DNA of 32,455 bases from Deltaproteobacteria bacterium (GCA_013151775.1 JAADHO010000257.1:1-32455), one strand, 5' to 3'; shown: positions 1 to 9,641, counted from the first letter of the stretch. Translations and numbers: made by a program. The notes: generated by a model from the sequence alone, not told the origin.

Positions 1-136
<136 letters not shown>

Positions 137-140
<4 letters not shown>

Positions 141-1302
141 CCCAGGCCGTTCCGAGTGATCAGGGCACCTTGCTAGAGCTGCTCGAAGGCGGCGATCAGG
201 CGAGACGTGGCGCGCACGCCGCCGTCCTCGAGGCTGGCTTGCCCCACGCCAAACTCGAAGCTTGGCGATCCACGCCTCTGCGTGAGCTGCCCAAGGCGCT
301 CTTCTCCCGCCAGATGTCGCGCTTCGAGGTCGAGGATGCGTCAGCCTCGCTTCAGCTGACGCGCGTCTCCTCGACCGACGTAGCGGACCTTCAGCGCCTC
401 GGCTCGCTCACCACGCAGGCGACCTTCACCGCGCTCAACGCCGCGCTCTTCGACGAGCTGCTCCACGTGCACGTGCCCGCGGGCGCCACGGAGACGCTGT
501 CGCTTTCGCAGCGCGCCGCAGCGGGCAGCGCTGGTTTTCCGCGTCTGCTCGTCACGCTCGAGTCGCGCTCCTCGCTCACCTTGATCGAGCACTACTCGGG
601 CGAGCCGGGGGAGGCGAGCTTCGCCGGTCCCGTCACCGAGATCTTCCTGGCGGAAGGCGCACGCCTCGACCACACGCGCCTGCTCGACGCGCCCTCGCAT
701 CACGTCGCCGAGCTCGACGTGCGCGTGGCGCGTGACGCCTCCTACACGCTGCATCTCGCGACCCTCGGTGGCGCGTTGAGCCGGACGGATGTGCGCGTGA
801 CCTTGGCGGAGCAGGGCGCGGAGTGCGCGCTCTTCGGCGCGACCCACGCTACGGACACGCAGGTCGCCGACGTGCACGTCTGGCTCGAGCACGCGGCGCC
901 CCACTGCACGAGCCGGCAACGTTTCCACAGCGTCCTCGACGGTCGGGCGCGCGCCGTGGTGGACGGCATCGTCGCCGTGGCGCCTGGCGCACAGAAGACC
1001 GAGGCGCATCAGAACCTCGCCACGCTGCTGCTCTCCGAGGGCTGCCGCGTCGACGCCAAACCGCATATGGAAATTGAAGCGGACGACGTCGTGTGCAGTC
1101 ACGGCAACACGGTCGGCGCCTTGGACGATGAGGCGCTCTTCTACCTGCGCTCGCGCGGAATCGGCGAAGGCGCGGCGCGCAGCATCCTCACATGGGCCTT
1201 CGTGAAGCGCGTGCTCGACGGCATCCCCGAGGCCGCTCGCGCCAACATCGAGCACGCCTTCCTCGCCCGCTTCACCGACGACGACCTCGACCTCACGGAG
1301 CT

Positions 1303-1306
<4 letters not shown>
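137..1306 (+). CDS. sufD: Fe-S cluster assembly protein SufD
   Basis: SufD is a beta-helical partner of SufB in the cytoplasmic SufBCD scaffold that builds and transfers Fe-S clusters. The 389-aa protein has the SufBD core in its C-terminal half. This includes [20 protein letters not shown], then [19 protein letters not shown] with the conserved His (H322) of the CSHG motif, and a [16 protein letters not shown] helix near the end. The N-terminal part is variable, as is usual for SufD rather than SufB, and the length fits the family. The GTG start at 137 overlaps the sufC stop, and the TGA overlaps the sufS ATG (ATGA at 1303-1306). The order sufC-sufD-sufS is typical of SUF operons. Confidence 0.95.
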
Positions 1307-2609
<1,303 letters not shown>

Positions 2610-2613
<4 letters not shown>

Positions 2614-3179
2614 AGCAGGCCAGCACGAGTGAGGCCAGCACGAGTGAGGTGAGAATGAGTGAGGTGAGCATGAGCGACGAGACGCAGCCGGAAGAAGCGA
2701 AGGCCGCCGTCGAGACGACAGACACGCCGGACGTGGAGTCCTTGAAGCGCCACCACCTGCCGCAGCGCGACATGGACAGGCTCTACTTGCCTACCCTCGG
2801 CACGCAGCTGCCGCCGCAGGATCTCGATGAGCTGACCGTGCCCGGGCGCCACGCAGACGTCGAGGTCGAGGACGACGAGGCGCTGCACGAGAGCATCATC
2901 GCGGCGCTGAAGACCGTCTACGATCCCGAAATCCCCGTGGACATCTACGCCTTGGGTTTGATCTACGGCGTGGACATCGACGCCGAGCGTCGCGTCGAGG
3001 TGCGCATGACGCTGACCGCCCCGGCGTGCCCCGTCGCCGGGCAGCTCGTCAGCGACGTGGCACAGAAGGTCGGCGCCGTGCCCGGTGTGAAGCAGGCTCA
3101 CGTCGAGCTCGTGTGGGAGCCTTTCTGGACGCCGGATCGGATGAGCGAAGAGGCGCGCCTGGAGCTGGGGATGTTCTGA
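2610..3179 (+). CDS. sufT: MIP18/DUF59 family Fe-S assembly protein SufT
   Basis: SufT-like proteins are accessory factors in Fe-S cluster maturation and are often the last gene of SUF operons. The DUF59 domain spans about residues 90-170, with LKTVYDPEIPVDIYALGLIY, the RVEVRMTLTAPACPVAGQL strand-loop with its conserved Cys, and a C-terminal VELVWEPFW strand. The first 85 or so residues are a variable SufT-type N-terminal region. The GTG at 2610 overlaps the sufS stop (GTGA) and matches the coupling in this operon. However, ATGs at 2655 and 2670 each have AGGTGAG just upstream and could be the real start. They fall in a short tandem repeat (2619-2678). The function is sure at family level; the start is not. 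Confidence 0.88.
2619..2678 (+). repeat. Four degenerate 15-bp tandem units in the sufT 5' end
   Basis: Two identical 15-bp units, GCCAGCACGAGTGAG at 2619-2633 and 2634-2648, are followed by two diverged copies at 2649-2663 and 2664-2678. In frame they encode ASTSE, ASTSE, VRMSE and VSMSD. The last two units contain ATG codons preceded by AGGTGAG, so the repeat may have multiplied ribosome binding sites. Confidence 0.8.
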
Positions 3180-3218
3180 CCCGAGCTCTGGCCCGCTGGC
3201 CTCCATCTCAGCCTCTGC

Positions 3219-4025
3219 TCACGCTCGTCCGGCTTCTCCTCGTAGACGCTCGTGGAAGAAGGCGAGCACGCGCTCGAGGGCCGCGCGGGTCGGGTGACCC
3301 TCTTCGTCCACGAGGTCGTTGGTCACGACGCTGTGGGCGGAGCGCGGGATAGCGTGGGCATTGCCCGGACCCGAGTCGATCTCGACCGCCTCGAAGGCGT
3401 CACCGAGCTCTGATTTCAGCGTATCGAAGCGCTGCTTCGGGCACATGAAGTCGTGGGTGAATCGCAGGCCGAGGACCTTCAATCCATCGTCCTTCACGCG
3501 GCGCTTGGCCACTGCGAGGGTCTCGTCCGAGATGTGCAGCGAGCGTTTGTGATCGGCGCTGATGCCGAAGGGCAGCGAGGGTTGCGAGAGCACCGGCGCC
3601 ATCAAGGCGTCGTCCGCGACCAAGGCCAGGGCGAAGTTGCCCGTCAGGCACATGCCGAGGGCGCCCACGCCCACACCACCGCAGCGCTCGTGGAGATCGC
3701 GCATCAGCACGCGCAGCCACTCGGTGATGGGGCTCGCCTCGTGCCGTGCGAAGACGGCGAACTCCTTGGCCACGCAGGCGCGCAGGATCTGTCCAGCGGC
3801 GTAGGCGCTCGTCAGCGGCTTGCCCACCGTGCCGAACATGTCGGGCATGGCCACGCTGAAGCCCGCCTCGGCCACACGTCGCGCGAAGCCCGCGACCTCG
3901 GGCGTGATGCCGGGGATCTCGTGCATGATCAGCACGCCAGGACCCGCGCCTGCGCGATACACGTCGCGGGTCACGCCCAGGGCCGTGAACTCGGTCTGCT
4001 CGAAGTCGTCGACGCTCGAGCTCAC
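3219..4025 (-). CDS. Dienelactone hydrolase family protein
   Basis: This is an alpha/beta-hydrolase of the dienelactone hydrolase family, a probable cytoplasmic esterase or lactonase of unknown substrate. The 268-aa protein shows the family triad: a cysteine nucleophile in the elbow GALGMCLTGNFAL (C126), an Asp in FTHDFM (D192) and a His in PGNAHAIP (H224). It also has the HEIPGI loop near residue 35 whose Glu contacts the nucleophile in this family. The start chosen is the GTG at 4025, whose GTGA overlaps the stop of the upstream kinase gene. A longer frame reaching 4286 reads through the kinase's membrane domain and has no family similarity. It is convergent with sufT (39 bp gap). Confidence 0.9.
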   Translation of the reverse strand: MSSSVDDFEQTEFTALGVTRDVYRAGAGPGVLIMHEIPGITPEVAGFARRVAEAGFSVAMPDMFGTVGKPLTSAYAAGQILRACVAKEFAVFARHEASPITEWLRVLMRDLHERCGGVGVGALGMCLTGNFALALVADDALMAPVLSQPSLPFGISADHKRSLHISDETLAVAKRRVKDDGLKVLGLRFTHDFMCPKQRFDTLKSELGDAFEAVEIDSGPGNAHAIPRSAHSVVTNDLVDEEGHPTRAALERVLAFFHERLRGEAGRA

Positions 4026-5458
4026 TCCTTGGGCTCGTCGACCGGTTTGTAGGTCACGACCGTGTCGCAGAGGAGATCGTGCAGTGCGCGCTTGTCCGGA
4101 TGGAAGGCCGCGAGGATCAGCCCCGCTGCGTAGAGCAGGCTGAGGAAACCATGGCTCAGGCCGATGGCGATGGCGAGGTTCTGCACCTCCACCATCTGAT
4201 GGGGTTTGATCTGCTCGATGATGTCCGCGAGCTCGCCGAAGCCTTGGGAGAGCATGATCAGCGCGCCCGCTAGCATGGGCAGCCACAGTGACGCGAAGAC
4301 GCGGGCCAGCGAGCGGAGCACGCCGACCCTTTTGCCGTCACCGCGCGTGACTCGAATGCGCACCAGGTACTTGGCCAGAGTCTGGCCGCGCCAGGCGTGC
4401 CCGAGGGTGACGTGGACCAGATGCACGACCATGCCCCACCAACCGATCAGGGCGATCCAGATGGCGGCGATGAAGGTGTCGATGCAGACGGCGGCTGCGC
4501 GGATCCAGAAGCCAGCGCGGGCCGTGCGCTCGGGGGAGGCCGCGTGGAGCGCCTCGAGCACCTCGCTCCAGTCGGCGTAGCGCGCCTCGGCGTCGCGCTC
4601 GAGCAGGCGGGCGAGCAGGCGTCGCAGCGCGACCGGCACGCGAGCCGGGAGAGCCGGCGCGTCTTCCGTCATGCGTCGGGCCAGGATCTCCATGGAGGAG
4701 CCTCCGTCGAAGACCGGGGCGCCCGTGAGCAGGTGATAGAAGGTGGCGCCCAGCGCGTACATATCCGCGCGGTGATCGACCGCGGCGCCGGCGGCCTGCT
4801 CCGGCGCCATGTACCAGGGGCTGCCGACGACGCTGCCCGCCAGGCTCTTGCTGCCCGCAGCGTCGATCGAGCGGGCGAGGCCGAAGTCGGCGATCTTCAC
4901 CGTCCCGTCGGCGTCGATCAGCAGGTTCGAGGGCTTGATATCGCGGTGGATGATGCCCGCCTTGTGTGCGGCGCGTAGGCCACGGGCGATCTGGATCATC
5001 GCCTTGCGCGCATCCTCGGGCTTCATCTTCTCGCCACGCTCGAGGCGTGCGTCGAGGGTCTCCCCGTCGACCAACTCCATGGCCAAGAAGAGCGCCTCAC
5101 CCTCGCCCGAGTCCGAAGGCCGCCCGCCGATGTAGTGGATGTGGACGACGTTGGGGTGATTCAGCCGCGCTTGAGAGCGCGCCTCGCGCAAGAGCCGACC
5201 TTGCTCCGCGGGCGCCGCCAGGCTGCCGCGGATCATCTTGATGGCGACGGGCCGATCGAGGGAGACGTCGTGTGCCTGATAGACGGCGCCCATGCCGCCT
5301 TTGCCCAGTGGGCGCTCGAGCACGAAGTGGTCTAGACGCTTGCCGAGCAGCGCGTCGGCTTCGTCCATCTGACGTACGCGCTCACCCGTGGTCGGTCCGT
5401 CACTCGCGACGGTGTCGGCGAGCCCGAGCCCCCGACCCTTCGTGTGCATCTCGGCCAC
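4022..5458 (-). CDS. Serine/threonine protein kinase with C-terminal RDD membrane domain
   Basis: This is a eukaryotic-like (Hanks-type) kinase. In the 478-aa protein the kinase domain spans about residues 43-305. It has the glycine loop LGKGGMGAVY, VAIK (K74), the catalytic loop HRDIKPSN (D173), DFG (D191) and the SPWYMAPEQ activation segment end, so it should be active. Residues from about 315 form an RDD domain, starting FWIRAAAVCIDTFIAAIW, with several hydrophobic segments and an Arg/Asp-rich pattern. The kinase is therefore anchored at the membrane with the catalytic domain in the cytoplasm. The GTG start lacks a Shine-Dalgarno sequence but has TAGGCT six bases upstream. An internal ATG at 5449 is an alternative. 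It is coupled to the hydrolase gene downstream. Confidence 0.93.
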   Translation of the reverse strand: MAEMHTKGRGLGLADTVASDGPTTGERVRQMDEADALLGKRLDHFVLERPLGKGGMGAVYQAHDVSLDRPVAIKMIRGSLAAPAEQGRLLREARSQARLNHPNVVHIHYIGGRPSDSGEGEALFLAMELVDGETLDARLERGEKMKPEDARKAMIQIARGLRAAHKAGIIHRDIKPSNLLIDADGTVKIADFGLARSIDAAGSKSLAGSVVGSPWYMAPEQAAGAAVDHRADMYALGATFYHLLTGAPVFDGGSSMEILARRMTEDAPALPARVPVALRRLLARLLERDAEARYADWSEVLEALHAASPERTARAGFWIRAAAVCIDTFIAAIWIALIGWWGMVVHLVHVTLGHAWRGQTLAKYLVRIRVTRGDGKRVGVLRSLARVFASLWLPMLAGALIMLSQGFGELADIIEQIKPHQMVEVQNLAIAIGLSHGFLSLLYAAGLILAAFHPDKRALHDLLCDTVVTYKPVDEPKE

Positions 5459-5464
5459 GTCCGC

Positions 5465-5470
5465 AGCCTA
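5465..5470 (-). promoter_or_regulatory. Candidate -10 box (TAGGCT) for a leaderless kinase mRNA
   Basis: On the minus strand TAGGCT is followed by six bases and then the GTG start of the kinase gene (5458). No purine-rich ribosome binding site is present, so the transcript could begin at or next to the start codon. The box keeps only the TA...T positions of a -10 consensus, and no clear -35 is visible. Confidence 0.3.
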
Positions 5471-5517
5471 GACCAGCTGAGCCCATCGCGCATGTGTCGC
5501 GGCGCGGAGAGGGCCGC

Positions 5518-5739
5518 TCAGTAGGGCAACGTGTGACGCAGGCGGCGCTTGCCTACGGTCGCGCAATAGCAGGCGACGGCCTGCTCGAGGGGCGATGGGG
5601 CGCGGGAGCGCTTGTGTCGAAGTTTTCCCGTGACCGGCTCCGCCAGGGGAGTCATCCCGCGCACCGTCTGCTTCAAGGCTGTATTCTGGCTCGGCATCAG
5701 CTTGGTGAACGGGCGAAAGGCACCGAAACTGAACCCCAT
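5518..5739 (-). CDS. Possible 73-aa ORF of unknown function
   Basis: This frame nearly fills the gap between two divergent genes. The predicted peptide is basic (it ends ATVGKRRLRHTLPY) with no signal peptide or membrane segment, and I recognise no family. Its codons lean toward G or C in third positions, but less strongly than in the neighbours. There is no ribosome binding site before the ATG, and the ATG lies only 16 bp from the divergent lipoprotein start, leaving little room for a promoter. It could be a real small gene, a relic, or part of a dispersed repeat. Confidence 0.25.
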   Translation of the reverse strand: MGFSFGAFRPFTKLMPSQNTALKQTVRGMTPLAEPVTGKLRHKRSRAPSPLEQAVACYCATVGKRRLRHTLPY

Positions 5740-5742
5740 ACG

Positions 5743-5748
5743 TATAGT
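5743..5748 (+). promoter_or_regulatory. Candidate -10 box (TATAGT) before the dikinase-like lipoprotein
   Basis: TATAGT sits seven bases upstream of the ATG at 5756 and matches five of six positions of TATAAT. There is no Shine-Dalgarno sequence, so a leaderless mRNA starting at the ATG is the simplest reading. The -35 region is not recognisable. Confidence 0.45.
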
Positions 5749-5755
5749 TGTTCAA

Positions 5756-7729
5756 ATGCGCCCTCTCCTCACCTGCTCACTTCTGCTGCTAAGCGCCTGT
5801 CCGACGCCCATCCCGCGCGTCGAGACCCCGCGACAAACGGTCACGCCCAATGCCATCGCCGACGATGTCTCCCCCGACACGGCGGACTCGAGCCCCGAGC
5901 CCGACTACGCGCCCGAGGTCTACGACGAGCGCACCTGGCGCATCCTCGCGGCGCGCCCGGACTTCCAAGGCGCCGCCCACACGGAGGTGGTGAAGATCAT
6001 CGTGGACATGCAGGACGGCGATCGCAGCTACTTCACCCAGAGCAACCACTGGGATCTGCACTACGCCTTCGTGCGCCGCTTCATCGACCCCACGGCGGAC
6101 CACGCTACCTTCAACGTGCGCCAATATCGGCGCGCGGATCGCCGCTTCCTGCTCGGCTCCGTGGTGCACTACCTCGACGGCGATCTGTGGGCGCTGGAGA
6201 TGGTGCCCGGCGACACCATGAGCGCTGAACGCCTGGCTCGCTTCTTCGAGCTGGTGAAATCGCACGTGTATTTCGGCGACCGCTTGCGCTTTCGACCGCT
6301 CTCTGCGCTGCACGAGTCGCGTCTGGCGGAGCTTGGCGAGCGTGTGCCTCGCCTGGGATCCGAAGAGCTGATGGCCCACGTGCGCTATCAGCCTGTGGTC
6401 ACGGGGCTCACCTTCGGCACCCTGCGCTTCGTGGCCGCGGGCGAGGACCCCAACGTGTTCACGCCATCGGATCTGCTGGTGCTCGAGCAGGTGCCGGAGG
6501 AGCTGCCTCGCTGCGCGGGCGTGATCACGGCGCAGCTTCAGGCGCCCCTCGCTCACATCGCCGTGCTCGCGCATCAACGGGGCACGCCCGACATGGCGCT
6601 GCGGGACGCCTTCCACAACCCCGACCTGAGGGCGCTTCAGGACCAGGTCGTGCGCCTCGACGTAGCGCCACAGGACTTCCACCTGACCGCAGCGACTCGC
6701 AGCGAGGCGGAGCAGTCGTGGGTGGCGCGTCGCCCCACGCAGCCCTTCGTTCCACCCCTCGACGCCAGCGCGCGCGCCATCCGCGAGGTCTCGGACCTGA
6801 GTTCGAGCGACGTGGACACGGTGGGCGCCAAGGCCGCTCAGCTCGGCGCGGTCAACTCCCTCGGCGGTGAGGTCGTGACTCCCGGCGGCTTCGCCATCCC
6901 CTTCGCCCGCTACATCGAACATCTGAGGCCCTTCTCGGCCGGCATCGACGCCATGCTCCACGACGCGGGCTTTCGCGGAAACGCCGCGGATCGGGCGCGC
7001 GCCTTGGCGCAGCTGCGGCAGATGATCCAGACGCGCGAGGTGAACGCTACACTGCTGCGCGACGTGACACGACGCATCCACGGCTTCCACGCCCGGCGCG
7101 TGATCCTGCGATCCAGCACCAACGCCGAGGACTTGGTCGGCTTCAACGGCGCTGGCCTCTACGAGTCCGTCGTGATCGCCGGAGACGCCGACGACACCGC
7201 CATCGCCGACGCGCTGCGCAAGGTCTGGGCCAGCGTGTGGCTCCTGCGCGCCCACGATGAGCGCGAGTGGTATCGCATCGATCACCGTCGCGTCGCCATG
7301 GGCGTCTTGGTGCAGCCCTTCGTGGCGGACGTGGTGGGCAGCGGTGTGGCGATCACCAAGAACCCTTACGACGAAGGTCGACCGGGAGTGTTCTTGAACA
7401 TTCAGTCCGGCGCTCGAGTGACCGACGCGCGCGGCGATGAGATCCCCGAGCAGTTTATCGTATACACCTGGATGGACCCACCGGAGCCGCAGCTGATCTC
7501 CCGCTCATCAATCACCCATGGACAACCGATCCTATCCGACTCAGACGCTGTCGCTCTTGCGCAGATTCTACGTCGAATCGACGATGCGATGGCTCCGCTG
7601 TATCAGGGAGGTGCCAATGCGGTAGATGTGGAGTTTCTCGTGACGAGCGGGGCACATCGCTTCGTGATCGTCCAGGCGCGTCCCTACACCGTCGAGTACA
7701 CCGAGGGTCAACGCTACCGCTACGAGTGA
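5756..7729 (+). CDS. Exported lipoprotein with PEP-synthase/glucan-dikinase-like phosphohistidine and ATP-grasp domains
   Basis: The 657-aa protein starts with a lipoprotein signal (LLLLSAC, lipidated Cys15) and a Pro/Asp-rich linker. A domain of about residues 55-230 that I do not recognise follows. Next comes a swivelling phosphohistidine-type domain with GVITAQLQAPLAHIAVLAHQ (His267). The C-terminal half is an ATP-binding domain of the PEP synthase/PPDK type: VGAKAAQLGAV near 370, VILRSSTNAEDLVGFNGAGL near 450, GVLVQPFVADVV, and the closing VIVQARPYT. The order His domain then ATP domain is that of plant glucan, water dikinases and the reverse of PEP synthase. The substrate is unknown. The ATG at 5756 is chosen because it begins the signal peptide. 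An outer-membrane or periplasmic location, where ATP is scarce, is the odd point. Confidence 0.82.
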   Translation: MRPLLTCSLLLLSACPTPIPRVETPRQTVTPNAIADDVSPDTADSSPEPDYAPEVYDERTWRILAARPDFQGAAHTEVVKIIVDMQDGDRSYFTQSNHWDLHYAFVRRFIDPTADHATFNVRQYRRADRRFLLGSVVHYLDGDLWALEMVPGDTMSAERLARFFELVKSHVYFGDRLRFRPLSALHESRLAELGERVPRLGSEELMAHVRYQPVVTGLTFGTLRFVAAGEDPNVFTPSDLLVLEQVPEELPRCAGVITAQLQAPLAHIAVLAHQRGTPDMALRDAFHNPDLRALQDQVVRLDVAPQDFHLTAATRSEAEQSWVARRPTQPFVPPLDASARAIREVSDLSSSDVDTVGAKAAQLGAVNSLGGEVVTPGGFAIPFARYIEHLRPFSAGIDAMLHDAGFRGNAADRARALAQLRQMIQTREVNATLLRDVTRRIHGFHARRVILRSSTNAEDLVGFNGAGLYESVVIAGDADDTAIADALRKVWASVWLLRAHDEREWYRIDHRRVAMGVLVQPFVADVVGSGVAITKNPYDEGRPGVFLNIQSGARVTDARGDEIPEQFIVYTWMDPPEPQLISRSSITHGQPILSDSDAVALAQILRRIDDAMAPLYQGGANAVDVEFLVTSGAHRFVIVQARPYTVEYTEGQRYRYE

Positions 7730-7745
7730 CGGCTTCGCGCTCGTC

Positions 7746-8405
7746 TCAGGCGACCTCGAGGGCGATGACGTTCCCGGCCCCACGCTTGTCCGCGTACAGG
7801 GCGACGTCGGCCCGCGCCAAGAGCTCACCGGCAGACTCTCCCGCGACGGCGCAGGCGACACCGACGCTGGTGGAGAGGCAGCGATCTTGAACGCGATGCC
7901 GAGCGACGCCACGGCGGATGCGTTCGGCCACGGCGAGCGCCTCGAACTCGCCGGCGTCGGGCAAGAGCACAGCGAACTCGTCGCCGCCCAAGCGCGCGAC
8001 TAGATCCGTGGCTCGGATGGCGTCCCTACAGGCCTGAGACAGGGACAGAATCGCGCGATCCCCTTCTGCGTGACCGTAGACGTCGTTGATGCGCTTCAGC
8101 CCGTCGAGGTCGATCATCAGGAGCGCGAGGGAGGATCCGCGGCGCTCGACTCGCGCCAGCTCACGCGTCAGCTCTTCGTCGAAGCTGCGGCGATTGGCGG
8201 CGCCCGTGAGCGCGTCCTTGCCCACCAAGTCGAGCAGTCGGCTCACCTGGTACGTGCGCAGCGCCAACACGGAGAGCAGCGGGGACCAGCGGTCCGCGTC
8301 CGCTCCGAGGGCGACGCGAGCGCGCAACAAGGCCTGCTCGGCGGCGACGGGATCACTCGAGCCGGCGAGGTCGAGCAGGGGCTGCATCACGTCTTCGATC
8401 TTCAT
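7746..8405 (-). CDS. Diguanylate cyclase (GGDEF domain)
   Basis: This protein should make cyclic di-GMP from two GTP. The 219-aa protein has a short helical N-terminus (residues 1-60) with no known sensor, then a GGDEF domain. That domain has DALTGAANRRSF, the IDLDGLKRINDVYGH metal/nucleotide segment, and an intact GGDEF at 140-144. An RxxD motif (RATD, 131-134) lies five residues before it, which is the product-inhibition I-site. No membrane segment is visible, so it is cytoplasmic. The ATG at 8405 has a strong GGAGG four bases upstream. It is divergent from the first flagellin and converges on the lipoprotein gene with a 16 bp gap. Its position suggests a role in motility control (inference). 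Confidence 0.93.
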   Translation of the reverse strand: MKIEDVMQPLLDLAGSSDPVAAEQALLRARVALGADADRWSPLLSVLALRTYQVSRLLDLVGKDALTGAANRRSFDEELTRELARVERRGSSLALLMIDLDGLKRINDVYGHAEGDRAILSLSQACRDAIRATDLVARLGGDEFAVLLPDAGEFEALAVAERIRRGVARHRVQDRCLSTSVGVACAVAGESAGELLARADVALYADKRGAGNVIALEVA

Positions 8406-8476
8406 GCGTCCTCCGTGGGATCCGCGTCCGTGCGTGATCCCTGTCATGAAGTGCTTCGGGTGCCAATGAATCGGAC

Positions 8477-8507
8477 TTGAGAGGAGCGCCAAAAAAATGA
8501 CTATAGA
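8477..8507 (+). promoter_or_regulatory. Weak candidate promoter of the first flagellin
   Basis: TTGAGA at 8477-8482 and TATAGA at 8502-8507 resemble housekeeping -35 and -10 boxes, but the 19 bp spacer is longer than ideal. A run of seven A lies in the spacer. I found no convincing sigma-28 or sigma-54 promoter in the region between the cyclase and the flagellin. Confidence 0.25.
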
Positions 8508-8575
8508 AGATGCGAGTGCCGACCGACCTCCAAGGGCGAGAGCTGAAGGTTTTGCACGGACCTCGGCACTCCGAT

Positions 8576-8610
8576 GGGCATGGATGCCCTGGAAACTTCA
8601 CGGAAGAGGA
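8576..8610 (+). promoter_or_regulatory. Flagellin 1 leader: GGA-loop hairpin plus GGA-rich RBS (candidate CsrA sites)
   Basis: GGGCA (8576-8580) can pair with TGCCC (8585-8589), leaving the loop TGGA. Downstream, GGAAGAGGA (8602-8610) serves as the ribosome binding site of the flagellin at 8619. A loop GGA plus a second GGA overlapping the Shine-Dalgarno is the arrangement bound by CsrA/RsmA dimers in other bacteria. The same layout recurs before the next two flagellins. Binding is inferred, not shown. Confidence 0.5.
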
Positions 8611-8618
8611 ACAGTACA

Positions 8619-9443
8619 ATGGCACTCACAATCATGACGAATGTGGCGTCTCTGAACGCCCAAAGGAACCTCAACAAGTCGGGCAACGCGCTCGCACAGA
8701 ACCTGGGGCGGCTCTCGAGCGGCCTCCGGATCAACCGCGCCGGTGACGACGCGGCCGGGCTCGCCATCAGCGAGAACCTGAAGGCACAGATCCGCTCCAT
8801 GAGCCAGGCGGAGCGGAACGCCAACGACGGCATCAGTCTCTTGCAGACCGCAGAAGGAGGCATGAACGAGGTGAGCGGCATCCTGACTCGTATGCGCGAG
8901 CTGGGAATGCAGGCGGCCACCGATACCCTGGGCAGCACGGAGCGTGGCTTCGCGGATCAGGAATTCCAGGCCCTCTCGAGCGAGATCGACCGCATCTCGG
9001 CGGTCACGGAGTTCAACGGCACGGCGCTGCTCGACGGCACCGCCTCGGCCGTGGACTTCCAGGTCGGCTTCCGCAACACGGTCAACGACCGCATCACGGT
9101 CGCCATCGCCGCGATGGACACGACGACCCTGGGTGTGAACCTCAGCGACGTCACGACCAAGGCCAACGCGCGCACCGCTCTGGACTCGATCGACGCGGCG
9201 ATCACCTTGGTGTCGGGCGGGCGCGCCGACTTGGGCGCCTACCAGAACAGGCTGCAGGTCACGACCGCCAACCTCGCCAGCTCGCGCGAGAACATCTCGG
9301 CGGCCAACTCGCGGATCCGCGACGTGGACGTGGCCGAGGAGTCCGCCGCCATGACCCGGAACAACATCCTGCAGCAGGCGGGTGTGTCCATCTTGGCCCA
9401 GGCGAACCAGTCTCCAAAGCTGGCCCTGAGCCTGCTCCGATAG
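8619..9443 (+). CDS. fliC: Flagellin 1 (filament protein)
   Basis: This is a structural subunit of the flagellar filament, exported through the flagellar type III system. The 274-aa protein consists almost wholly of the conserved D0/D1 parts. The N-terminus starts MALTIMTNVASLNAQRNL and includes RLSSGLRINRAGDDAAGLAI, ERNANDGISLLQTAEGGM and LTRMRELGMQ. The C-terminus has ANSRIRDVDVAEE, NNILQQAG and ILAQANQ. The variable central D2/D3 region is nearly absent, so the filament surface would be smooth. The ATG at 8619 is fixed by the canonical N-terminus and by GGAAGAGGA eight bases upstream. An in-frame ATG at 8574 falls inside the leader hairpin region and is rejected. Two paralogues follow in tandem. 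Confidence 0.96.
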   Translation: MALTIMTNVASLNAQRNLNKSGNALAQNLGRLSSGLRINRAGDDAAGLAISENLKAQIRSMSQAERNANDGISLLQTAEGGMNEVSGILTRMRELGMQAATDTLGSTERGFADQEFQALSSEIDRISAVTEFNGTALLDGTASAVDFQVGFRNTVNDRITVAIAAMDTTTLGVNLSDVTTKANARTALDSIDAAITLVSGGRADLGAYQNRLQVTTANLASSRENISAANSRIRDVDVAEESAAMTRNNILQQAGVSILAQANQSPKLALSLLR

Positions 9444-9468
9444 CCTGAACACCGGCTGAAACCCGGTC

Positions 9469-9490
9469 GCCTCGACGTTCGAATCGAGGC
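9469..9490 (+). terminator. Hairpin after flagellin 1
   Basis: GCCTCGA (9469-9475) and TCGAGGC (9484-9490) form a perfect 7-bp stem around an 8-base loop, 25 bases after the stop codon. There is no T-run, so it may be a weak terminator or an mRNA 3'-end stabiliser. Confidence 0.4.
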
Positions 9491-9601
9491 GGCCGGCGAT
9501 AGCCATGGACGACTCGCCGAGTGACCCCCCTTCAAAAAGGGTGGGCCTCGGCCGGTTGCTCTTCCTGAAGCGGCGACATGCACGGCGCGGCTTCGAACCG
9601 G

Positions 9602-9641
9602 AGGGTCCGGAAGACCCTTCAACCATTCTCAAGGAAGAGGA
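9602..9641 (+). promoter_or_regulatory. Flagellin 2 leader: GGA-loop hairpin plus GGA-rich RBS (candidate CsrA sites)
   Basis: AGGGTC (9602-9607) pairs with GACCCT (9613-9618), exposing the loop CGGAA. The ribosome binding site GGAAGAGGA occupies 9633-9641, before the ATG at 9649. The loop GGA lies 24 bases before the first GGA of the RBS, the same distance as in the flagellin 3 leader. This is the best of the three hairpins (6 bp, extendable by a G-T pair). Confidence 0.55.

Noticed and set aside
4026-4286. N-terminal extension of the hydrolase gene
   Set aside because: It lies within the kinase RDD domain in another frame and encodes Arg/His/Pro-rich sequence. The GTG at 4025 in the GTGA overlap is the better start.
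5789-7285. Long minus-strand open frame opposite the dikinase-like lipoprotein
   Set aside because: No recognisable domain or ribosome binding site; the plus strand has a lipobox and conserved ATP-domain motifs.
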